DNA of 44,271 nt. Source: an uncultured Granulosicoccaceae bacterium (lineage in GTDB: Bacteria > Pseudomonadota > Gammaproteobacteria > Granulosicoccales > Granulosicoccaceae). The notes below the pieces were generated by a model. The model worked only from the letters and a program-made list of their open reading frames with translations. It had not been told where the DNA came from and made no database searches. The stretch covers positions 1 through 44,271 of the forward strand of contig CAKZUP010000124.1 of assembly GCA_937922945.1 (NCBI GenBank). The letters run 5' to 3'. Positions 25,969-34,085 of the stretch are shown piece after piece; within the stretch, counting starts at the first letter, position 1, and each line of letters opens with the position of its first letter. The translations under genes and the position numbers were made by a program.

Positions 25969-26991
25969 ATGTTCAAATCCAATAAACCAATGACCGGTGT
26001 TGCGGCTGCGCTAGCACTTGTGTTTGCTGCGGGTACTGCCCACGCAGAAGACACCAAGTTGCGTATTCAAACCCACTTCTCTCCAGAAACCCTTTCTGGC
26101 CAGCTTGCAGCTGAATTCATCGAAGACATCACCACGATGTCAAACGGTGAAATCAAAGTAGAAATGTTCTATTCATCTGCGGTTGTAAAGTCAGCTGAGA
26201 CATTTGATGCCGCAGCAACCGGTATCCTTGACTGTGACATGACTGGTGGTGCTTACCAGACTGGTAAAAACCCAGCGTTCCAGTTCACTGGTGATTTAAT
26301 GGGTGGCTACACTAACCCGTACCAACAAATGGCCTGGCTATTACACGGCGACGGTTACAGCCAATTGAATGCGCTTTACAACGAGCACAATATGGAATTC
26401 GTTGGCTGGTGGATTCCTGGTCCTGAGTCACTGTCTTCGACTAAGCCAATTCGTAACGTAGAAGATTTCAAAAACTGGAAGTTCCGTTCGCCTCCAGGCA
26501 TGGCTACCATGGTTTTCAAGAACATGGGCGCATCTCCAATTGTTATGGATTTCAACGAAATCTTTACAGCACTTGAATCAGGCATCATCGACGGTGCAGA
26601 TGCTGCAAACCTGACTAACAACGTTGGCCTTGGCTTGTACGACATTGCTGAGCACACTAACTATCCCGGCTTCCACTCTATGCCTGCTGATCACCTGGCA
26701 TGCAGAAAAGACATCTGGGACAAAATGCCAGATAGCCACAAGGCAATCCTGAAAGTGGGCATGCAAGCATTGGCACTTAAAAATGCTACAGCTAACGAGG
26801 TTAAAAACGCGCAAACCGCAAAAGATCTGCGTGCAAAAGGCGTGAATCTGTATGAGTGGACTCCTGAAGAGCTTGGTAAATATCGTGATGCGGTACAAGC
26901 TGGTTGGGTTGAGTTCGCAACCACTCCAGAAGCAAAAGCACTACTTGAAAGCCACATCGCTTTCTTGAAAGACTTGGGCGCTATGAAGTAA
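25969..26991 (+). CDS. dctP: TRAP transporter periplasmic substrate-binding protein (DctP family)
   Basis: The protein is 340 aa from the ATG at 25969, which has GAGG 6 nt upstream; the GTG four codons earlier overlaps that ribosome-binding site. The signal peptide is MFKSNKPMTGVAAALALVFAAGTAHAED. The mature part has the DctP fold, including KPIRNVEDFKNWKFRSPPG with R173, the arginine that normally salt-bridges the substrate carboxylate, and NEIFTALESGIIDGADAAN. Its type resembles the 2-oxo-acid/TakP-like group that pairs with large Q and M subunits. A strong hairpin follows the gene, ahead of the permease genes. Confidence 0.92.
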   Translation: MFKSNKPMTGVAAALALVFAAGTAHAEDTKLRIQTHFSPETLSGQLAAEFIEDITTMSNGEIKVEMFYSSAVVKSAETFDAAATGILDCDMTGGAYQTGKNPAFQFTGDLMGGYTNPYQQMAWLLHGDGYSQLNALYNEHNMEFVGWWIPGPESLSSTKPIRNVEDFKNWKFRSPPGMATMVFKNMGASPIVMDFNEIFTALESGIIDGADAANLTNNVGLGLYDIAEHTNYPGFHSMPADHLACRKDIWDKMPDSHKAILKVGMQALALKNATANEVKNAQTAKDLRAKGVNLYEWTPEELGKYRDAVQAGWVEFATTPEAKALLESHIAFLKDLGAMK

Positions 26992-27014
26992 AGGCCACCC
27001 TCAGGTTGACCTTA

Positions 27015-27053
27015 AACGGCAGGGCGAAGTTTTCTCCCTGCCGTTTGCTTTTG
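27015..27053 (+). terminator. Hairpin between dctP and dctQ (partial terminator)
   Basis: AAACGGCAGGG (27015-27025) pairs with CCCTGCCGTTT (27037-27047) around an 11-nt loop, followed by GCTTTT. Placed after the binding-protein gene, it would protect or end most transcripts and give more binding protein than permease, a common arrangement in TRAP and ABC operons. Confidence 0.8.
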
Positions 27054-27199
27054 CATCATAAGAAATACACGTAAAGCCCAAACGTTGAGTTTGTCCTCTC
27101 GCAAATTTTAACTATTTTAGGCTGGTAGCTATTTCAAGCTGGCACCGGTTAGTTGTTAGCAACCAGCAGATTGTTCGTCGGTACAGGAGCAGCATAACG

Positions 27200-28048
27200 A
27201 TGAAAGACGAGTCGGGTACGTTTATAGAATGGTTCTTGCCATTCGCTTTTGTCATTTGTGCCGGCTGGGCTATTTGGCATATACCTGCATACATTCTCGA
27301 TTTTATTCCACCAGCGAGCCAAAGCCTGCTCGATCAAATGAGCAGTCTGCACGAACGTAAAGACGTAACCCCGAATATGGCGGGCTTGTTTGGTGGTTAT
27401 GCCGACCCAATCGATTGGGCGGCGCTTGTGTTACTCCCGATTATTTTCTTCTTTGGTTGCCGCACCATTAAGTGCGCGCCAATGGAGTTCGAACACTTCA
27501 GATCTATCGATCGTATCGCCTTGTTTGTCGGCCGCATCACCATGATCCTCATCATATCCATGACAGGCATCATGTTGTACGAGGTGTTCTTGCGTTACGT
27601 ATTCGAGGCCCCCACTCTATGGGCGAATGAGCTGACCTTATGGATTGCCGGTTTCGTGTTCTTGCTGTCCGGTTTTTACGCCATGCAGCAGCGCTGTCAT
27701 ATCCGTATATTCCTGCTATATGAAGCGGTGCCCCGATGGTTGCAGCATGTGTTTGACATCATTTCGGTATTCCTGATTTGGGTATTTGCTTTCTTTGTGA
27801 TTTTTGGTAGTTTCAAACAAGTTTTTGTTACGAAGTTCTATAAATGGGAAATGTTCGGGACCGCATTCGACCCTCCCATTCCGGCAACTATCCAACCCAT
27901 GATCTTGATTATTGTCGCGCTGATTGCTATCCAGTCTTTAATTAATCTCATTTCAGATTGGAACCTGGAACCAAGCCAGCATACGGTTATCGATGAGTTT
28001 GACGAAGATGAGCTCGAAGCCATTAAACGAAGCGTAGGTGGAAACTGA
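27200..28048 (+). CDS. dctQ: TRAP transporter small permease subunit (DctQ family), enlarged
   Basis: At 282 aa this is longer than the usual 160-200 aa. The C-terminal part (about residues 108-265) is the normal four-helix DctQ domain, e.g. RITMILIISMTGIMLYEVFLRYVFEAPTLWANELTLWIAGFVFLLSGFYAMQQRCHIRI. The N-terminal extension contains two further hydrophobic segments, near residues 12-37 and 74-91, joined by a soluble loop. It ends in an acidic tail (DEFDEDELEA). The stop overlaps the DctM start (TGATG). The Q subunit stabilises the M subunit and binds the P protein; the role of the extra helices is unknown. Confidence 0.88.
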   Translation: MKDESGTFIEWFLPFAFVICAGWAIWHIPAYILDFIPPASQSLLDQMSSLHERKDVTPNMAGLFGGYADPIDWAALVLLPIIFFFGCRTIKCAPMEFEHFRSIDRIALFVGRITMILIISMTGIMLYEVFLRYVFEAPTLWANELTLWIAGFVFLLSGFYAMQQRCHIRIFLLYEAVPRWLQHVFDIISVFLIWVFAFFVIFGSFKQVFVTKFYKWEMFGTAFDPPIPATIQPMILIIVALIAIQSLINLISDWNLEPSQHTVIDEFDEDELEAIKRSVGGN

Positions 28049-29694
28049 TGGATCCTGATGTTCTAAAAGAGGTTAGTACGATATCAATCGTACTGGTTTC
28101 CGGTTTACTGTTCTCACTGGCTATTGGTATGCCGCTAGGATTGGCATCTGCCGTTCTGGCGCTGGTTGTACTGGTAATGAAGTTTGAACCCACACTCATA
28201 CTCAACCCAATGAGTTTTGGTGAAGGCATGCTCACCAGTAATCCCGGCACCGGCGCGCTCTATATACTCACGCAAAAAATATTCGATCTAATGACCGAAT
28301 ACGTGTTGATATCGGTGCCGTTGTTTATATTTATGGCGGCACTGTTAGAACGCTCCGGTGTTGCAAAGGCCATGTACGATTCGCTCGATTTCTGGCTGAG
28401 TCGCGTGCGTGGTGGTATCGCTATCGTAACCTCTCTTATGGCCGTATTACTCGCAGCCATGTCCGGCATTATTGGCGGTGAAATTGTATTGCTTGGGCTT
28501 ATCGCACTGCCGCAAATGCTGCGCCTGGGGTACGATCAGAATCTGGCGATTGGTACTATTTGCGCGTCCGGTTCTCTGGGCACCATGATTCCACCGTCCA
28601 TTGTTTTAATCATTTACGGACTTATCACGGAAACATCCATCAAAGCCTTGTTCACCGGCGCCTTTATCCCAGGCTTTATGTTGGCAAGCTTTATTATTAT
28701 CTACATCATTATTCGCACGCGGGTGAATCCCTCGCTTGCGCCTTTGCCGGAGCCTGCTGCCAACGACCCGGAGGGCAATGAAAAAACCAAAATGTTTATG
28801 GCATTTATCGTCATAAGCCTTACCGGTATTGCTGCAGTGTTGTTATTACGAGTGGTTGTTTACTCCTTAACCGGTGTCAACGCCACCGTCTCCGAAGACG
28901 ACGGACCACTGTGGCTCGGCATGAAGTACCACCTGCCCTATATCGGCGGCGCGGTTCTGGGTGGGCTCGCTATCCTGTTCGGACTGTTCGGTAAAGAAAG
29001 AACCCAACGCGCTTGGACGCACGGCAAAGGCTTACTGCCACCGCTAATCATTATTGGGATTGTGCTTGGCTCAATTTATGGTGGTGTTACCGGCATAACC
29101 GAAGCTGCTGGCATGGGCGCGTTGGCCGTATTTGTCATTGCGTTATTAAGAGGTGAAGCATCTGTAGGGCTTGTTTGGGAGAGCCTGATGCGAACGCTTC
29201 GATCAACGGGCACCATTATCTGGGTAACCGTTGGTGCTGCAGCGCTTTCTGGTGCCTACACACTCGCTGGCGGACCTTCTTATATCGCACAACTTATCGT
29301 TGGTGCCGATATGCCAACGTTTCTGGTTCTGCTTACCATGATGGTCATACTGTTGTTCATGGGCGCATTTATGGACTGGGTAGGTATCGTGCTACTCATC
29401 ATTCCAGTATTTCTGCCTATCGTCAGGGCTATGCCAATTGAAGAAATCGGTCTCATCGGACAACTTGAACCTAGCCAGGTATCAATATGGTTCGGGGTGT
29501 TGTTTTGTATGAATATGCAAGTGAGTTTCTTGTCGCCACCCTTTGGCGGGGCTGCGTTTTATCTGAAGTCAGTAGCACCACCGCATATTTCATTAACCGA
29601 TATCTTTAAAGGGTTTTTGCCGTTTATCGGGCTGCAGTTGTTGGCGTTGTCGGTGTTGTTAATCTGGCCAACCATCGTGACTATATTCTTGTAA
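28048..29694 (+). CDS. dctM: TRAP transporter large permease subunit (DctM family), enlarged
   Basis: The 548-aa protein is an ion-transporter-superfamily permease with more than twelve hydrophobic segments; GTICASGSLGTMIPPSIVLIIYGLITETSIKALFTGAFIPG and GGVTGITEAAGMGALAVF are DctM signatures. Standard members have about 430 residues. The excess is a roughly 100-residue insertion at about residues 230-335 with a polar linker (PEPAANDPEGNEKTK) and two extra hydrophobic segments. It imports the substrate using a Na+ or H+ gradient. Together with the long DctQ it defines the larger TRAP subtype. The substrate is likely a carboxylate and otherwise unknown. Confidence 0.92.
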   Translation: MDPDVLKEVSTISIVLVSGLLFSLAIGMPLGLASAVLALVVLVMKFEPTLILNPMSFGEGMLTSNPGTGALYILTQKIFDLMTEYVLISVPLFIFMAALLERSGVAKAMYDSLDFWLSRVRGGIAIVTSLMAVLLAAMSGIIGGEIVLLGLIALPQMLRLGYDQNLAIGTICASGSLGTMIPPSIVLIIYGLITETSIKALFTGAFIPGFMLASFIIIYIIIRTRVNPSLAPLPEPAANDPEGNEKTKMFMAFIVISLTGIAAVLLLRVVVYSLTGVNATVSEDDGPLWLGMKYHLPYIGGAVLGGLAILFGLFGKERTQRAWTHGKGLLPPLIIIGIVLGSIYGGVTGITEAAGMGALAVFVIALLRGEASVGLVWESLMRTLRSTGTIIWVTVGAAALSGAYTLAGGPSYIAQLIVGADMPTFLVLLTMMVILLFMGAFMDWVGIVLLIIPVFLPIVRAMPIEEIGLIGQLEPSQVSIWFGVLFCMNMQVSFLSPPFGGAAFYLKSVAPPHISLTDIFKGFLPFIGLQLLALSVLLIWPTIVTIFL

Positions 29695-30026
29695 TCCCTC
29701 AAGCGCTCACAATGAAGCGTCTGAGGGAGAATATGAAAAGACCACCTCATTCCAGGTGGTCTTGCTTTTACAATTAAAGCAGCTTGGTTTTCCGCAGCCT
29801 GGATTTCCGTAACTACTAATACCGAATTGGAAACCAGTGCTGGTTTGATACTTAAGCCACGCACACGCACACAACCCACTGCCACTTTTGAAAAGTTTGC
29901 ACCCACTCGCACAATACAGACCCAATAGCTAGTCTTTGGTATAGGAAAGCAAATAGATCTTTTCGAAGTCCGCGAATCTAGGCTAGAGTGGCGAACAATT
30001 TTAACGCAGGGCAATGGAGCGACCAA
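29695..30026. other. Intergenic region between TRAP operon and lipoprotein gene
   Basis: The 332-bp gap begins with two hairpins (29697-29727, imperfect, CCTCA-AGCGCT against AGCGTCTGAGG; and the terminator at 29738) and is otherwise without recognisable genes. A minus-strand frame rich in cysteines was considered and rejected. The lipoprotein promoter should lie in the last 150 bp. Confidence 0.5.
29738..29767 (+). terminator. Intrinsic terminator of the TRAP operon
   Basis: AAGACCACCT (29738-29747) pairs perfectly with AGGTGGTCTT (29754-29763) around a 6-nt loop and is followed by GCTTTT. It lies 44 bp past the dctM stop. Confidence 0.82.
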
Positions 30027-31097
30027 ATGAAACGCAAATTACAACAGTACCTGAATACGTGTGTGCTCTCATTAATCGTTTTGACCCTAACAGCGTGTGG
30101 CGGCGGTGGTGGTAGTAGCGACGCTACCCCCCAAGACGAACAAGACACCTCAGGTACTTCCACCTCAGGTACTTCCACTTCGGATACGTCCAACTCAAAC
30201 ACAACTACAGCACCATTGAGTTCACTTGAGCCACTAATGGCAAGGCTCTATCCGGAAGGCACCAATCGCCAATTATTAACAGGCCCTGTTATCGGTGAAA
30301 ATCTGGCGTCTACATCAGAACTTTTGCGTGAACTACCGTTTGAAGTTAATAGCAAAGTGCCCGAGCTGGAAGTAGAAAAAACATACGTACTACGCGTGCT
30401 GCCAACAACTGAATTAAACGGGCCGGTTAAGATCAATAACGATCGCGACCCTAAATATTACATGATCACTGTGCTAACCAATGTTAGTAGCAACATGGTT
30501 TGCGATATCAGAATTCGCGATGCACAGTTCGAAGCCACTGACGGTGAAGTAAGCACCACCAGTGACTCGCTTTTGTATGGATACATGGCCAGAGACGCGG
30601 CAAAAAATCACTATGAACAAGACTGTATACCACCGGGCTTGTCGGCTTATGCGGTAGAGTTTTTCAGTGAGCCGGAAGTGTTTGCAACTGACTTCAATGC
30701 TACTGACCCAGGCAAGTTTGTGATCGGCCAAATAGAAGGGCCGGTTCGAGATACTTATGAGCCTTTCGATGGTCTGTACGCGTCTGCCTATGTATCAGAC
30801 TCAAATGATTTTCACCGTCATCGGTATAGCGTTAATATCGTTAACCCCTCTACCCGAAATTTTGAACAACGAATCGTACAGGATGGCCTTGCGCTAATTA
30901 TTGATCCTGACACCGGTTTACCATTAATGGTAATGGAGTTCAGCCGCCACAATGACCGGCCAGCTAGCTTCAATACATTTACCCCTGGCGCGGAAGGTAT
31001 GTTTCAATTTGTAGGCGGGTCGCGATTTCATGATTTTGCGGGCAGTTCGAATACAATATTTGTCTGGATAAATTACATAGATGAAGGTAACGAGTAA
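30027..31097 (+). CDS. Hypothetical lipoprotein with Thr/Ser repeat linker
   Basis: The 356-aa protein starts at 30027, with GGAG 8 nt upstream; the frame is open 13 codons earlier without a ribosome-binding site. The first 23 residues are a lipoprotein signal ending in the lipobox LTAC, followed by GGGGG and a flexible Thr/Ser/Gly linker encoded by a 15-bp repeat. I do not recognise the globular part (about residues 65-356); it has two cysteine-containing segments (NMVCDIRIRDAQFE, YEQDCIPPGLSAYAVEFFSEPE) and a beta-rich look. It is probably anchored in the inner leaflet of the outer membrane. It appears to be monocistronic, converging on the oxidase of the next operon. Confidence 0.82.
   Translation: MKRKLQQYLNTCVLSLIVLTLTACGGGGGSSDATPQDEQDTSGTSTSGTSTSDTSNSNTTTAPLSSLEPLMARLYPEGTNRQLLTGPVIGENLASTSELLRELPFEVNSKVPELEVEKTYVLRVLPTTELNGPVKINNDRDPKYYMITVLTNVSSNMVCDIRIRDAQFEATDGEVSTTSDSLLYGYMARDAAKNHYEQDCIPPGLSAYAVEFFSEPEVFATDFNATDPGKFVIGQIEGPVRDTYEPFDGLYASAYVSDSNDFHRHRYSVNIVNPSTRNFEQRIVQDGLALIIDPDTGLPLMVMEFSRHNDRPASFNTFTPGAEGMFQFVGGSRFHDFAGSSNTIFVWINYIDEGNE
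30147..30191 (+). repeat. In-frame 15-bp tandem repeat, three units
   Basis: Two identical units ACCTCAGGTACTTCC (30147, 30162) are followed by a third diverged unit (30177). They encode TSGTS, TSGTS and TSDTS, a flexible linker behind the lipidated cysteine. Confidence 0.85.
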
Positions 31098-31173
31098 CGT
31101 TACCTTTCATTGTGAGCATGCGGGTATCGATACCCTGTTTTCAATAGTAAATTGACCCGATACGTTATTTCCA

Positions 31174-32508
31174 TTAAAGCTCCTGGCCTGCTTTGAATTC
31201 ACCCCAGCGCAGCATAGCCGTAGCGCCAAGAGTCGCCAAGGGCTCGGGCGGCAACGCCTTGGTTTCAGCCACACTGTTCATATGATCGAGTAGTTCAGAG
31301 GGGACACCGCAGGCGAGCTCTGCGGCGAGTTTGCCGGCAATGGTCCCTTTTACCGTTCCCAATCCATTTTGGCAACACGCACTGTATACGCCGTTATCAA
31401 TCTCTCCGAATACCGGAACGTTGTTTCGGGACAGGCATAAACGCCCTCCCCAACAATATTCCATATCGAGTTTCGGTAACATGGGGAATCGATTCTTAAA
31501 CGATTTCGCGTGCTGTTTAGCCACCGCTTTTAATCGAGTATCATCGACCACCATCGAGGAATCAAACGTTGCGCGGTTGCGAATGATTATTCGATCACCA
31601 CCATCGCCCGATATTCTTCGAACCGTCGTACCTAAAGGGTCAGCAGGCGTTATCCCCCAGTTGCGCTTGCCTGCCAAAGTCATAATTTCTTGCGCATTCA
31701 TGCGCCGTGTCATAGACGCGTAGGTGAACACATGCATCAGCTTTCTTTGCTGAAAGCCAAAACTTTGCAAGTGACCATTAACGCATAAGATTACTTTGGC
31801 CGCTGTCACAGTCCCCTTGCTGGTGCGAGCCTGCCACGATGAACCCACTCGATTCAATTCGACAACTGGCGATAATTCATACAGACGCACTGCGTTCGAC
31901 TCAATTCCATCTGCCAGCGAGCGCAGGTATGCTGCTGGCTGAATCATCGCAGTACCCGGTGTGAATAGGCCGTCTATATATGACTCGGTACCGGTTAACT
32001 CGCGCATTCGCCCTGCACCCAATCGTTCATAAGGCTCATGCAAGGCATCGAGGCAACGAGCATACGCATCATTATGATGAACGCCTCGACTCGTGATCGC
32101 ACCATTGATCTTACCACTCAGGGTAAAAGCTTCATCGCTAGCCCCGAAGCGTGCGCAGAGCGATTTTGCGTAAGCAATCCCGGCACGGTTCAAGCGTATC
32201 TCTAATCGATCTTTGTCTGTATCGCCACTGTAGTTTTTTGAAGACAGGTCATGCGGCAAGTCGATCATAAACCCACTATTGCGACCCGCCGGACCATAAG
32301 CAACTCGAGATGCTTCAAGCACCACAATGTTTGCGTTTGGGCACAATTCCGATAATCGCTGAGCTGCGGATAAACCCGCAAAGCCTGCACCGATAATAAT
32401 CCAGTCAGCGGTACAATCTTCGGCAAGTGGAGCGCGCACGGGTACGGGATTTAATATCTCGCTCCAAGCGGCCGGCCCGGGGTCTACAGGCAATCGCGTT
32501 ACTTTCAC
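31174..32508 (-). CDS. FAD-dependent amine/amino-acid oxidase (DAO family, PuuB/OrdL-like)
   Basis: The 444-aa protein has the FAD dinucleotide motif DWIIIGAGFAGLSAAQRL (about residues 34-51) and VVLEASRVAYGPAGRNSGFMIDLPHD, the GRNSG/GRNGG stretch of PuuB-like gamma-glutamylputrescine oxidases and related D-amino-acid-oxidase-fold enzymes. The C-terminal WGGRLCLSRNNVPVFGEIDNGVYSACCQNGLGTVKGTIAGKLAAE is the second FAD-contacting region. It would oxidise a primary, secondary or N-methylated amine to an imine or aldehyde. It is the last gene of the five-gene operon, 5 bp behind the MttB-family gene. The substrate is unknown. Confidence 0.85.
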   Translation of the reverse strand: MKVTRLPVDPGPAAWSEILNPVPVRAPLAEDCTADWIIIGAGFAGLSAAQRLSELCPNANIVVLEASRVAYGPAGRNSGFMIDLPHDLSSKNYSGDTDKDRLEIRLNRAGIAYAKSLCARFGASDEAFTLSGKINGAITSRGVHHNDAYARCLDALHEPYERLGAGRMRELTGTESYIDGLFTPGTAMIQPAAYLRSLADGIESNAVRLYELSPVVELNRVGSSWQARTSKGTVTAAKVILCVNGHLQSFGFQQRKLMHVFTYASMTRRMNAQEIMTLAGKRNWGITPADPLGTTVRRISGDGGDRIIIRNRATFDSSMVVDDTRLKAVAKQHAKSFKNRFPMLPKLDMEYCWGGRLCLSRNNVPVFGEIDNGVYSACCQNGLGTVKGTIAGKLAAELACGVPSELLDHMNSVAETKALPPEPLATLGATAMLRWGEFKAGQEL

Positions 32509-32513
32509 AAAGT

Positions 32514-34085
32514 TCAGAAGTCCTGGTTTAACGCATCGCTTGCGGGTATTTCGCGTTCTCGACGCGCAATATAATCTTGTAGTGCTTCTTCAATCGCAAT
32601 ATCCAGCTTGGGTTCCTCATACGCATTGAGCAAATCTTGCGCTTCTTTCAATGCTCTTTGAGTAATATCCTGGCTGCCTTCAGCTACCCATTGCTCGTAG
32701 GAGTTGTTATCAAATAGCTTTGGCATCACAAACGCATCAGCAAATTTTTCTAACGTGTGCGCATGACCCAAATAGTGGCCACCAGGACCAATATCCCTAA
32801 TGGCAGACAAGGCCTCGTCAAAATCATCCCAGCGAATGCCTTCTGCCATTCGATAACCCATGGCACATTGTTGCGCATCAACCACAAATTTAGCCATCGA
32901 ACAGTGCATGCCAGCTTCATTCCAGCCAGCTGAGTGCCATATGTAATTAGCACCTGAATGTAATACCGCCATCAACGTGGTCGCACTCTCATAACCTGCC
33001 TGTGCATCGAGTGTCTTCGCACCGCCAAGTGTATTGGATGTGCGCCACGGCACATCATAATGACGCGCCATTTGTCCGATCATATAATTCATTAAACTGA
33101 TCTCTGGCGTCCCCGCCATTGGCGAACCTGACGCCATCGATACAGTGGCCAGGTAATGACCATAGATAGCCGGACAACCTTTGCGTACCACTTGGGTATA
33201 GGCAAGTCCTGCCAGTGCTTCTGCGTTGAGTTGAGCCACTGACGGTGCGGTGGATGCGGGCGTGTTAGCCCCACCTAAAACAAACGGTGAACATAATACC
33301 GGTTGATTGCGACGGTTAAAGGCACGCATTGCCGACAGCATTGTCTCGTCCCAGACCAACGGTGAATTACCGTTACAGTTCCCGGTCACCACCGGATGCG
33401 TTTCTAAATACTCTTCGCCGAACAAGATGACGCACATATCCAATACATCCTCGGCGTTCTTACCCGAGGTGGTCATTCCCATAAACACCTTATCGGAGTG
33501 TTTTATTGAAGAGTGCGTGATTCGTAAATGTCTGTGTGACACCGGGTGGTCCATCGGCTCTACGATGTGGTGCGCGCTGGAATGCAGCGCAGGTATCATG
33601 TGGGACAATTTATGAAAGTCTGCTAAATCCGCCATTGTCGGCGACCTACGCTTGTCTTCAAGATCTCGCAGGTAAGGTGCTCCGGTCATTGGAACAAATA
33701 TGCTGTGCTCTTTTCCGAATGGCAAGTTGTTGTCAGGATTTCGCGCATGGTAGGTGAAGGTTGCTGGAATACTTTTTATAAGCTCGCGAACCAGCTCCCG
33801 GTCAAGATGCACTCGATCGCCGTCACGAACCTCTGCTCCAACAGATTTCCAGTCTTCGATAGCTTGATCATCTCGAAATACGACCCCGACTTCCTCAAGT
33901 ATCGCCATTGAAGCATCATCAATCCTTGCAATCTGCTCCGGCGACATGGGTTCAACCAATGGCAAATTGCGTTTTAACGATGGCAACATGACATTACTGC
34001 GCTTTGCCCGTTGCTTACGCAACGCCGCACGACCACCACGCCGCGTTCGCCCTTTCGGCAGTTCAGTGGGCGTTGATTTGCTCAT
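32514..34085 (-). CDS. MttB-family (trimethylamine methyltransferase-like) protein, non-pyrrolysine
   Basis: The 523-aa protein begins with an Arg-rich leader (RTRRGGRAALRKQRAKRS) and then the MttB barrel: PMSPEQIARIDDASMAILEEVGVVFRDDQA, NGNSPLVWDETMLSAMRAF, YIWHSAGWNEAGMHCSMAKFVVDAQ, DIGPGGHYLGHAHTLEKF. The frame is complete with no internal amber codon, so it is of the non-pyrrolysine type. Characterised members demethylate quaternary amines such as glycine betaine, proline betaine or carnitine, giving the methyl to a corrinoid protein. No corrinoid protein or activating protein is encoded in this window. Four-base overlap with the upstream aldehyde dehydrogenase and a 5-bp gap to the oxidase show a shared transcript. 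Confidence 0.88.
   Translation of the reverse strand: MSKSTPTELPKGRTRRGGRAALRKQRAKRSNVMLPSLKRNLPLVEPMSPEQIARIDDASMAILEEVGVVFRDDQAIEDWKSVGAEVRDGDRVHLDRELVRELIKSIPATFTYHARNPDNNLPFGKEHSIFVPMTGAPYLRDLEDKRRSPTMADLADFHKLSHMIPALHSSAHHIVEPMDHPVSHRHLRITHSSIKHSDKVFMGMTTSGKNAEDVLDMCVILFGEEYLETHPVVTGNCNGNSPLVWDETMLSAMRAFNRRNQPVLCSPFVLGGANTPASTAPSVAQLNAEALAGLAYTQVVRKGCPAIYGHYLATVSMASGSPMAGTPEISLMNYMIGQMARHYDVPWRTSNTLGGAKTLDAQAGYESATTLMAVLHSGANYIWHSAGWNEAGMHCSMAKFVVDAQQCAMGYRMAEGIRWDDFDEALSAIRDIGPGGHYLGHAHTLEKFADAFVMPKLFDNNSYEQWVAEGSQDITQRALKEAQDLLNAYEEPKLDIAIEEALQDYIARREREIPASDALNQDF

Noticed and set aside
29707..29925. Minus-strand 72-codon frame with seven cysteines
   Set aside because: It needs a TTG start without a ribosome-binding site and its 3' end runs through the TRAP operon terminator hairpin; the cysteines probably reflect chance composition.
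32514..34085. Pyrrolysine-containing MttB
   Set aside because: The frame is uninterrupted by an in-frame TAG and no pylTSBCD genes are present in the window.
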